In this document: one piece after another, positions 52,691-60,139 of the stretch
Numbering within the stretch: position 1 is the stretch's first letter
Layout: every line of letters begins with the position of its first letter
From: AWTP1-13 sp033764875
GTDB taxonomy: Bacteria > Pseudomonadota > Alphaproteobacteria > Rhizobiales > Hyphomicrobiaceae
Assembly (NCBI GenBank): GCA_033764875.1
Contig: JANRIO010000011.1
Coordinates: 8,671-72,670, forward strand
Length of the DNA: 64,000 nt
Direction of reading: 5' to 3'
Made by a program: the position numbers and the translations under genes
Notes under the pieces: model-generated
The model's input: the letters and a program-made list of their open reading frames with translations, nothing else
The model's database searches: none
Told to the model about the DNA's origin: nothing

Positions 52691-53080
52691 ATGACCAAGC
52701 CCGAGGAGAAGCTGCGCCACGTCCGCCTGGAGCTTGCGCGCGACCACGAGTTTCCGGACGGCTCGAGCCGCCACGGCTACGAGTTCGTCGCCCCGCTCGA
52801 CGACGAGGGCCGCCTTGATCTGGAGGCCTTCAAGAAGCTGAAGGACCGCGCCCGCGTGCGCCGCTTCTGGGGCCACGATCCGGTCGAGGTCGGGCACATC
52901 CTGCACAAGCGGGGAGGCACCTGGGCCTTCCACTACGACATCCACGGCGATGCCGAGCACGACGAGGCCGGCTTCCGCTTCGACACGCACCGCTTCGTGC
53001 CGGGCGAGTACGTCTCGCTCAAGGAGCAGGACGGCACCCAGCGCACCTTCCGCGTCGTCAAGGTTGGCGAGCTGGAGTAG
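52691..53080 (+). CDS. Conserved hypothetical protein, probably FixK/FNR-controlled
   Basis: A 129-residue soluble protein, rich in charged and aromatic residues, with no signal peptide or membrane helix. Segments such as RHVRLELARDHEFPDGSSRHGYEFVAPLDDEGRLD, RRFWGHDPVEVGHILHKRGGTWAFHYDI and DTHRFVPGEYVSL suggest a single beta-rich domain. Seven His residues are present. GAGGAAA lies before the ATG. No family name is known to me. A perfect FixK/FNR box upstream suggests low-oxygen expression. Confidence 0.75.
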   Translation: MTKPEEKLRHVRLELARDHEFPDGSSRHGYEFVAPLDDEGRLDLEAFKKLKDRARVRRFWGHDPVEVGHILHKRGGTWAFHYDIHGDAEHDEAGFRFDTHRFVPGEYVSLKEQDGTQRTFRVVKVGELE

Positions 53081-53288
53081 CCGGTCGGGCGGCGGCAGCC
53101 GGCTCTAGGGTTCCCCGCGCTCGAATGCGCCGGGCTTTGCCGAGCCCGCGGCCATCGTCTGCTGGGCATCGACACGTTGGGCCATCTGCTCGACCGCCGC
53201 TCTGTCACTCACTTTCCGATAGGTGCGCGGTCGCACCGGGCGTGGCAGTCTCGCTCATCCACCACAGCCACAAACCGGAGACAGCCGC

Positions 53289-54041
53289 ATGCAGATCAAG
53301 CTCGAGGGAAAGCGCGTGCTCGTGGCAGGCGGCAGCAAGGGCATCGGCCGCGCCATCGCGCTGGCCTGCGCCGACGCCGGCGCCTCCGTCTCGATCTGCG
53401 CCCGCGGGGCCACGGCGCTGGAGGCGACGCGCGGCGAGATTGCGGCCAGGGGCGGCGTTGCGCATGCGGCCGCCTGCGATCTTGCCGATCGCGAGGCGAT
53501 TGCCGGCTACGTCGCGTCGGCGGCGGCGGCCCTCGGCGGCATCGACATCCTCGTCAACAATGCCTCCGGCTTCGGCGCGAGCGACGACGAGGCGGGCTGG
53601 GCCGCCGGTCTGAACGTGGACGTGATGGCGACGGTCAGGGCCTCCCACGCCGCTCTGCCGCACCTGGAGAAGGCGGGCGGCGGCGCCATCCTCAACATCT
53701 CCTCCATCTCGGGCTACGCCGCCAGCGCCCGCTCCGCGCCCTACGCCGCCGTCAAGGCGGCACTCATCAACTACACCATGAGCCAGGCGCTGATGCTGGC
53801 CCCCAAGCGCATCCGCGTGAACGCCGTCGCGCCCGGCTCCATCGAGTTCCCCGGCGGCATGTGGGCGGAGCGCAAGACCTCCAACCCCGGGCTCTATGAC
53901 GCCATCCTCCGCTCGATCCCCTGGGGCCGCCTCGGCACGCCCGAGGAGGTCGCCGCGGTCGCCGTGTTCCTCTGCTCGGACCTCGCCCGCTGGGTGACCG
54001 GCCAGACCGTCGTCGTCGACGGCGGCCAGATGCTCACCTGA
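53289..54041 (+). CDS. SDR family oxidoreductase
   Basis: A 250-residue classical SDR: VAGGSKGIGRAIALACADAG (a GGSKGIG variant of the cofactor motif), ILVNNASGFG, NISSISGYAASARSAPYAAVKAALINYTM with catalytic Ser, Tyr, Lys, and GQTVVVDGGQML at the end. CARGAT after strand 2 suggests NADP. GGAGA precedes the ATG. Substrate unknown. Confidence 0.87.
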   Translation: MQIKLEGKRVLVAGGSKGIGRAIALACADAGASVSICARGATALEATRGEIAARGGVAHAAACDLADREAIAGYVASAAAALGGIDILVNNASGFGASDDEAGWAAGLNVDVMATVRASHAALPHLEKAGGGAILNISSISGYAASARSAPYAAVKAALINYTMSQALMLAPKRIRVNAVAPGSIEFPGGMWAERKTSNPGLYDAILRSIPWGRLGTPEEVAAVAVFLCSDLARWVTGQTVVVDGGQMLT

Positions 54042-54213
54042 CCCGCCTGCCGCCCTCGATCCCTCGCTCGGGCCATCGCTGGGGCGGGATGTTTCGCCGG
54101 GAACATCCGGGGCGGTGCCCGGACCCTAGACTGCACGGCGTTTTGTCCCGATCCGCCGCCGCGCGCTGGGCACGCTGTCGCGTGTCCGGCTCCGTGGCCT
54201 TCAGGAGCCGCCC

Positions 54214-55074
54214 GTGCGCAACCCTGTCCCGACGCTGTGTCTGCGAATGGCCGCTGCCGTTGCGATCCTGCTGCTTGCAGCGGTCTCCGCCCGCGCCGAG
54301 CCGCCGCCGCCCGGCCGCCTCGTCGTCGAGCCTGCGGCCCGCTCGGACGGCACCGTCACCATGGCCTGGAGCGGCCGGGTGGCGGGCTCCATGGCGGACC
54401 AGATCCGCGCCGTCTTCGAGGCGGAGAGGCATCGCGCCCGCCGCATCGTGCTCAAGCTCAATTCGGGCGGCGGCTCGGTCAGCGAGGGCGAGCGTGTGAT
54501 CGGGCTGTTGCGCGAGATCCGGGCGACGCACGACCTGGAGACCGTCGTCGAGCAGGGCCAGATCTGCGGCTCCATGTGCGTGTTCATCTACCTGCAGGGC
54601 GCACGCCGCGTCGCCGCATTGAGCAGCCTCTGGCTCTTCCACGAGATCTCGTACCACGACCCGAAGACGAACCGCATCCTCCGCCTCGATCGGGCTGCCT
54701 GGGAGCGCCTCGTCGAGAAGTACTATCCCGCCGCCGGCGTCTCCTCCGCCTGGATCGAGCGCATGAAGCCCCTGACGGTCGCCTCCGACTACTGGCAGAC
54801 GGGCGCCGATCTCGTCCGCGACCAGTCCGGCATTGTCCACGCGACCCTGTCCAACCGGCGCGAGCGCCTGATCGCGGAGCGCCCCCCGGCCTCGCCCGAG
54901 GCCGGCCGCGAGCCGCCCCAGCAGCCCCCCGCTCCCCGGGCCCCGGTCGCCCCCAAGGCGCAGGAGCCCGAGCCGGCCGCACCTCCGCCTCGCTACGCGA
55001 CCACCTTCGAGACCAAGGCCTGCCACACGCACCTTCCCGACAAGCAGGTTTACGTTAACACCCCGTGCGGGTGA
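54214..55074 (+). CDS. Exported ClpP/crotonase-fold protein (periplasmic protease-like)
   Basis: A 286-residue protein with a signal peptide (about 1-28, ending VSARAE). The core resembles ClpP-type serine proteases of COG3904: IVLKLNSGGGSVSEGERVIGLLREI (oxyanion GGG), EQGQICGSMCVFIYLQGARRVAA, where GSM carries the probable nucleophilic Ser flanked by two Cys, and LWLFHEISYHD with a His. A Pro-rich linker (PPASPEAGREPPQQPPAPRAP) leads to a short tail with two more Cys. GTG start with AGGAG upstream. The function of this family is uncertain. Confidence 0.78.
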   Translation: MRNPVPTLCLRMAAAVAILLLAAVSARAEPPPPGRLVVEPAARSDGTVTMAWSGRVAGSMADQIRAVFEAERHRARRIVLKLNSGGGSVSEGERVIGLLREIRATHDLETVVEQGQICGSMCVFIYLQGARRVAALSSLWLFHEISYHDPKTNRILRLDRAAWERLVEKYYPAAGVSSAWIERMKPLTVASDYWQTGADLVRDQSGIVHATLSNRRERLIAERPPASPEAGREPPQQPPAPRAPVAPKAQEPEPAAPPPRYATTFETKACHTHLPDKQVYVNTPCG

Positions 55075-55241
55075 GCCGGAGGGTGGGGCCGGCTCGCGTT
55101 TTCGTGGCGAAATGCTCTGCACGCTGCTACATATGGTGTGTGCCGGCGCCGCGCAGACACCAGCCGATGGGGTTGTACGCGAACCCCGATGGGCGGGCGC
55201 GCGTTGCTAGTGAAGTTCCTGCGTAGTCACGGCCGACCCCC

Positions 55242-56102
55242 ATGGCGCCTCGCTCCAGTTGGAAGGGCTATCTGAAGCTGAGCCTCGTCTCGGCCTCGGT
55301 CGCCCTTTATCCCGCCACCTCCTCCACCGAGAAGGTCCGCTTCAACATGTTGAACCGCGAGACCGGCAATCGGCTCAAGCGGCAGATGGTCGACGCCGTC
55401 ACCGGCGACGTGGTCGACAGCGAGGCGCAGATCAGGGGCTTCGCGATCGGCAAGGACACCTATGTCACCGTCGAGGACGAGGAGCTGGCCGAGATAGCGC
55501 TCGAGAGCACGCACACCATCGACATCGAGAAGTTCGTGCCCAAGGCCACCATCGACGACCGCTATCGCGACACGCCCTACTACATCGCGCCCGAGGACCA
55601 GGTGGGTCAGGAGGCCTTTGCCGTGATCCGCGACGCCATGCGCACCAAGAAGGTGGTTGGCATCGCTCGTGTGGTCATGGCCCGCCGCGAGCGCATCATG
55701 ATGATCGAGCCGCTCGGCAAGGGCCTGATGGGCACCACGCTGCACTACGCCGACGAGGTCCGGGGCGAGGACAGCGCCTTCGAGGAGATCCCGGACATGA
55801 AGCTCCCGGCCCAGATGATCGGCCTCGCCGAGGACATCGTCGACAAGATGACGGGCAAGTTCGACGCCGAGGAGTTCAAGGATCGCTACGAGGAGGCCAT
55901 GGTCGCCCTCATCCGCTCCAAGGAGGCCGGCGTTCCCGTCAAGGCGCACAAGCCCGCGTCGCGTCCATCCAACGTCGTCAATCTCCTTGACGCTCTGCGC
56001 CGCAGCGTCGAGGGCGCCGGTCGCGCCGCGCCGGCCGCTGCAGCCCGCGACAAGCCCAAGGCGCGGGCCAAGCCCGGCGCCAAGCGCAAGGCGCGGGGCT
56101 GA
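55242..56102 (+). CDS. ku: Non-homologous end-joining protein Ku
   Basis: A 286-residue bacterial Ku, which forms a dimer ring on DNA ends and recruits ligase D for double-strand break repair. WKGYLKLSLVSASVALYPA starts the beta-barrel; VRFNMLNRETGNRLKRQMVDA, GRFAIG-like RGFAIGKDTYVTVEDEEL, TIDIEKFVP and RRERIMMIEP are family landmarks. The C-terminal tail (about 240-286) is basic and Ala-rich, as often seen in Ku with extended DNA-binding tails. No ligD gene is in the window. Confidence 0.93.
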   Translation: MAPRSSWKGYLKLSLVSASVALYPATSSTEKVRFNMLNRETGNRLKRQMVDAVTGDVVDSEAQIRGFAIGKDTYVTVEDEELAEIALESTHTIDIEKFVPKATIDDRYRDTPYYIAPEDQVGQEAFAVIRDAMRTKKVVGIARVVMARRERIMMIEPLGKGLMGTTLHYADEVRGEDSAFEEIPDMKLPAQMIGLAEDIVDKMTGKFDAEEFKDRYEEAMVALIRSKEAGVPVKAHKPASRPSNVVNLLDALRRSVEGAGRAAPAAAARDKPKARAKPGAKRKARG

Positions 56103-56105
56103 CGC

Positions 56106-56351
56106 GTGGCGAGGAAGCCGGTCCGCTCCGAGGTGCGCCGGCTTGTCGCCTTCGATCGCGAGACCTATCAGGCGCTGCACCAGCTCTCGCTCGATCGCTC
56201 GGCCTCGTTGCAGGAGCTTGCCGACGAGGCCTTCCGCGATCTGTTGCGGAAGCACCGTCGCCCCGTCGGCCTTCGCGACATGCTGCGCCAGAGCGCGCGC
56301 CTGCTGCCCTCCAACGACGCGCCAGCCGCGGGCAAGCGCCGCCGCACATAG
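56106..56351 (+). CDS. Small ribbon-helix-helix-like protein downstream of ku
   Basis: An 81-residue basic protein. RRLVAFDRETYQALHQLSLDRSASLQELADEAFRDLLRKH has the strand-helix-helix pattern of RHH DNA-binding proteins and antitoxins; the tail is basic (AAGKRRRT). The GTG start lies 3 bases after the ku stop, so the two are cotranslated. No toxin partner is visible. It may aid Ku at DNA or be a small regulator. Confidence 0.65.
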   Translation: MARKPVRSEVRRLVAFDRETYQALHQLSLDRSASLQELADEAFRDLLRKHRRPVGLRDMLRQSARLLPSNDAPAAGKRRRT

Positions 56352-56738
56352 TCGGGCGGGCGGCCCCGCTCTCTTCGCCCCTGGCGCCGCGGGTCGGAGC
56401 ATGCTTCCGAGTGCGGTCACCAAGCAACAACGCGCGCAAATCCGAAGATCGAGACACGGATGAAATGTGCCGGGAGCGCCGCGCATGCGCGCGCCGAAAG
56501 GGGGCCGGTGGCGGTTCCCTGCCGCTGCGGCGGGCAAGGGTTGCGGGTGGCGATACGGGCTCGCTCGACGGCGCAACGGATAAGATTGCAGCGCGGCGTC
56601 GGATTGCATGCGCATTATGTCAAGTCTTATAGCCTACAGATAAATAGATACTAGAAAACAAATTCCATTTAAGGAATATTTACCCTAAAAATCAAATATT
56701 GATCCGCGCGGACGCGCTTCGGATGAAGGCGACAAATC
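56352..56738. other. AT-rich leader of the decayed chemotaxis module
   Basis: After about 240 GC-rich bases with no gene, 56600-56705 is strikingly AT-rich. GGATTGCATGCGCA at 56601-56614 is repeated exactly at 59324-59337, 138 and 142 bases before the GTG of the two STAS copies. Probably a promoter region shared by descent. Confidence 0.6.
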
Positions 56739-57015
56739 GTGACGGCTAACTCGGTTCATCTATGGGAGTTGTCGACCGCCTCGCTCGCGGCATGGAAGCC
56801 CGCGCTTCGGCCGGGCATCGACGTCGACGCCGCAGCCTCGCGCGTCGGCGGCGCGGGCGTCCAGCTCTTCGGTGCTCGAGGGTCTGAAAGGCGCAGGCTT
56901 CTTCGACGGCGCCGGCGCGTACGTACTGGCTGCAGCACAAGGAGTGAGCTCGATAAGCGCGTCGGCTCTCACGGTGGAGGCGCTGCGCGGCCCGATCGGC
57001 CTCGCAATCGACGCT
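56739..57015 (+). pseudogene. Decayed STAS gene and start of a CheY-like gene
   Basis: A degenerate duplicate of the intact STAS and CheY-like genes at 59466-60139. From the GTG at 56739 the frame reads ...ELSTASLAAWKPAL...DVDAAASRVGGAGVQL, matching the intact ELSIASIAASKSAL...DIDADASRVDVAGVQL. About 60 bases are then missing, and the match resumes in another frame at 56872 (LEGLKGAGFFD vs LEVLKSAGFLD). It continues into SASALTVEALRG, which matches the CheY-like start SASILTVDDSQS; the ATG is now ATA. The match fades by about 57015. The module cannot make either protein. Confidence 0.8.
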
Positions 57016-57179
57016 CACCCCGCTGCAACACGACACCGCCGCCTGAAAGCCCCAGCCAAGCGCCTCCTATGAGGACGACGCTGAACTCGCGTACAGCGCG
57101 TGAGCGTTGGACCCCTGATCTCTCATGCGACACCTCTGCCACTGACTGAGCTTGCGACCACTCATTGGAGAACATTGCC

Positions 57180-58886
57180 ATGCGGTTTACCATCAAGACC
57201 AAGTTGATTGGCGGTTTTGCGCTGTTGCTCGTTTTGCTGGCCGCTGTTGCGGCATTTGGCGTCTCAAACGTCGGCGTCATGCGCCAGTCGCTGATCGAGA
57301 CCATCGAAGGTCCCGCAAAGCGTCTCGAGCTCGGCTACGCATCTTACGCCGACATGCTGGAATCCATGCGGACGCAGAAGAACGCGATGCTCCTCTCCAC
57401 ACCGGAGGACGTCGCGCGATACCTCGCACGCAGCGAGGAGGCGCGCAGGGCGATGCTTGCGGAGATCGACCGCGGACTGAAGTCCGCATCTGATGCGCGC
57501 CGTGAGACCTGGTCGCAGCTGAGGGCGTCCGCGGACCGGTATGTGCAGGCCGACGACCAAAGCCGCAAGATCCTGCTCTCTGGCGACAAGGCCGGGGCGA
57601 TTGCCTACTCCCTCGATACGCTGCGGATCGCTGCCGATGATCTCACGAAGAGGCTCAAGGACGTCGTCGACTACAACGTCCATGCCATGAAGGATGCTGC
57701 CGAGCATGCCAATCAGCAGTATGCCGCCGCCCGCACGATGCTCTGGTCGGTCGCGCTTGGCGCTCTGGTCATCTCGATCGGGATCGCGGTCTGGCTCATT
57801 CTCGGCATAAGCCATGGGCTCAAACTGATTGCGAACGCCATGCAGAGCGTCTCCGAAGGCGACCTGACCAAGACCGTGTCAGTCTCGACCAACGACGAGA
57901 TCAAGGATCTCGTCGTCACCCTGAACGCCATGGTCGAGCGCCTGCGCGGCGTGGTAGGCGACGCCATTGCCGCAGCCGACAACGTCTCCTCGGGCAGCCA
58001 GCAGCTCTCCTCGGCCGCCGAGCAGGTGAGCCAGGGTGCCACCGAGCAGGCCGCGTCCGCCGAGGAGGCCTCCGCCTCCATGGAGGAGATGGCGGCCAAC
58101 ATCAAGCAGAACGCCGACAACGCCGCCCAGACCGAGAAGATCGCCCGCCAGTCGTCGAAGGACGCCGAGGCGAGCGGCGAGGCGGTGACGCGTGCCGTGT
58201 CGGCCATGCGCACCATCGCCGAGAAGATCTCGATCGTGCAGGAGATCGCGCGCCAGACCGATCTGCTCGCCCTCAACGCCGCGGTCGAAGCCGCGCGTGC
58301 CGGCGAGCACGGCAAGGGCTTCGCGGTGGTGGCCTCGGAAGTTCGCAAGCTCGCCGAGCGCAGCCAGACGGCGGCCGCCGAGATCAGCGGCCTCTCGGGC
58401 AGCACGGTGAAGACGGCCCAGGAGGCCGGCGAGATGCTGACCCGCCTGGTGCCCGACATCCGCAAGACGGCCGAGCTCGTGTCCGAGATCAGTGCCTCCT
58501 GCCGCGAGCAGGATGTGGGTGCATCTCAGATCAACGAGGCGATCCAGCAGCTCGACAAGGTGACGCAGCAGAACGCGAGCGCCTCTGAGCAGATGTCGTC
58601 GACCTCCGAGGAGCTGGCGGCGCAGGCCGAGGAGCTTCAGACCTCGATCGCCTTCTTCCGCGTCGACGGCGCCGACGACCGGGCCCCCGAGGTTGCAGCC
58701 AGCCGCAAGCCCGTCGCGAAAGCCGCGCCTCGTGCGAAGGCCGGCGGAGCCGGCAAGGCGAGGAAGCCTGCAGCCGCCAAGCGCGGCTCGGTCGGGGAGC
58801 TTCAGTCCCGCGTCAAGGGCTTCGCGCTCGACCTCAAGATGGGCGGCCCCGACAAGGAGGACGCCGAGTTCAAGCAGAGCGCGTGA
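57180..58886 (+). CDS. Methyl-accepting chemotaxis protein (four-helix-bundle sensor)
   Basis: A 568-residue chemoreceptor. TM1 is residues about 8-30, a helical periplasmic domain (4HB type, Arg/Glu/Lys-rich) spans about 31-188, TM2 about 189-212, then HAMP (SVSEGDLTKTVSVSTNDEIKDLV) and the signalling domain with the hairpin tip EIARQTDLLALNAAVEAARAGEHGKGFAVVASEVRKLA. A basic tail (KAAPRAKAGGAGKARKPAAAKRG) follows and there is no CheB/CheR docking pentapeptide. GGAGAA precedes the ATG. It follows the decayed STAS/CheY module and precedes the intact che operon. Confidence 0.92.
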   Translation: MRFTIKTKLIGGFALLLVLLAAVAAFGVSNVGVMRQSLIETIEGPAKRLELGYASYADMLESMRTQKNAMLLSTPEDVARYLARSEEARRAMLAEIDRGLKSASDARRETWSQLRASADRYVQADDQSRKILLSGDKAGAIAYSLDTLRIAADDLTKRLKDVVDYNVHAMKDAAEHANQQYAAARTMLWSVALGALVISIGIAVWLILGISHGLKLIANAMQSVSEGDLTKTVSVSTNDEIKDLVVTLNAMVERLRGVVGDAIAAADNVSSGSQQLSSAAEQVSQGATEQAASAEEASASMEEMAANIKQNADNAAQTEKIARQSSKDAEASGEAVTRAVSAMRTIAEKISIVQEIARQTDLLALNAAVEAARAGEHGKGFAVVASEVRKLAERSQTAAAEISGLSGSTVKTAQEAGEMLTRLVPDIRKTAELVSEISASCREQDVGASQINEAIQQLDKVTQQNASASEQMSSTSEELAAQAEELQTSIAFFRVDGADDRAPEVAASRKPVAKAAPRAKAGGAGKARKPAAAKRGSVGELQSRVKGFALDLKMGGPDKEDAEFKQSA

Positions 58887-59465
58887 AGGCGCCTGCCACC
58901 GGTGAGGATCTGAGCCTCGGCAGATCGAGACTGGGCTGCCTGCACCATCTGCGCGCTCGGCACCGCAGCATCCTGCGGGCCGCGCGCGAAGATGTCGGCG
59001 CTGGCCTCCCGCTGCAGCTTCTGTCTGAGATGAGGCACGATCTGAGCGCTTCGCGGCGGGACCGGAACGACGCTTAACGCTGCGCGAACCACTAAATCAG
59101 AACACTGATGAATTCCGCTGGCAAAGCTGCGCATGGTTCCGCGCCGTCGCACTGGGGGACCCCGGCGGCGGTGATCGCCCGGCGAAGTCGTGCCTGCAGG
59201 GACTGCGCGAACGGCGAGTCGCCCTGCTGGTCCTCCGCCGCGATTCGAGGGGCAGGTTGCTGTGGCTTTTCGGATTTGATGCATCCAAAATCGCCGACAG
59301 AAAACAATAACAGATGCAGTGAAGGATTGCATGCGCAATGAGGAGATGGAATGTAGACAGATTAAATTATCGTGTCAAAAAGAATATACATATTTAGGAT
59401 TTATTCACCAAGAAGGCCAACTATCAATCTATATGCGCGTGCTCCGGGACGAATAGGGGGAAATC
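58887..59465. other. Leader of the chemotaxis operon
   Basis: No gene is supported in the GC-rich first 380 bases. From about 59270 to 59440 the sequence turns AT-rich and includes GGATTGCATGCGCA (59324-59337), shared with the leader of the decayed module. The operon promoter is probably here. AGGGGGA just before 59466 is the ribosome binding site. Confidence 0.55.
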
Positions 59466-59774
59466 GTGAAGGCTGGTTCCATCCATTTTGAAGAGTTGTC
59501 GATCGCATCGATCGCCGCGTCCAAATCCGCGCTCCTGGCTTCGATCGATCAGCACGACGTCGTTTCCGTTGATATCGATGCTGATGCATCGCGCGTCGAT
59601 GTTGCGGGCGTCCAGCTCGTCATTTCCGCCCGCCACTACGCGGAGATGAAGACGAAATCCGTCCGCCTTGCCAGCCCGGCGCAGGGCGCGTTGCTCGAGG
59701 TACTGAAGAGTGCCGGCTTTCTCGACACTGTCGAGGACCGCGCCTTCTGGTTGCACAGGGAGAATATCCAATGA
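59466..59774 (+). CDS. STAS domain protein of the chemotaxis operon
   Basis: A 102-residue single STAS-type domain: VVSVDIDADASRVDVAGVQLVISARHYAEMKTKSVRLASPAQGALLEVLKSAGFLD has the pattern of anti-sigma-antagonist-like proteins, with the Asp-x-x-Gly replaced by Asp-Val-Ala-Gly-Val near the usual phospho-site. Such genes head many che operons and are thought to link receptor arrays to other regulators. GTG start with AGGGGGA. Its stop overlaps the next ATG (ATGA). Confidence 0.83.
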   Translation: MKAGSIHFEELSIASIAASKSALLASIDQHDVVSVDIDADASRVDVAGVQLVISARHYAEMKTKSVRLASPAQGALLEVLKSAGFLDTVEDRAFWLHRENIQ

Positions 59775-60139
59775 GCGCGTCCATACTCACAGTCGACGAT
59801 TCGCAGAGTCTGCGCGTGGCGGTGAAGATCGCTCTCACGTCCGTCGGCTATTCCGTGACGGAGGCCTGCGACGGCGCCGAGGGGCTGCACAAGGCCAGCG
59901 AGGGCAGCTTCGATCTCATCATCACCGATCTCAACATGCCCGTGATGGACGGGCTCACCATGATCGAGAGCATGCGCAAGGTGCCCAAGCTCGCCGGCGT
60001 GCCGATCATCTTCCTCACGACGGAATCCGATGCCGGCATGAAGCAGCGCGCCAAGACCGCCGGCGCCACCGGCTGGGTGACCAAGCCGTTCCAGCCTGAA
60101 GGCCTCGTCAAGATCGTGAAGAAGGTTCTCGGCAAATGA
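59771..60139 (+). CDS. CheY-like response regulator
   Basis: A 122-residue receiver: ILTVDDSQSLRVAVKIALTSVGY (acidic pair), LIITDLNMPVMDGLTM (phospho-Asp), IFLTTESD and WVTKPFQPE (Lys). In this position it is the CheY or phosphate-sink protein of the local CheA. It overlaps the STAS and cheA genes by 4 bases each. Confidence 0.9.
   Translation: MSASILTVDDSQSLRVAVKIALTSVGYSVTEACDGAEGLHKASEGSFDLIITDLNMPVMDGLTMIESMRKVPKLAGVPIIFLTTESDAGMKQRAKTAGATGWVTKPFQPEGLVKIVKKVLGK

Noticed and set aside
56739..57149. A 136-residue open frame at the start of the chemotaxis region as a real gene
   Set aside because: Only the first half resembles the STAS protein; an internal deletion shifts the frame and the tail is Arg-rich noise.
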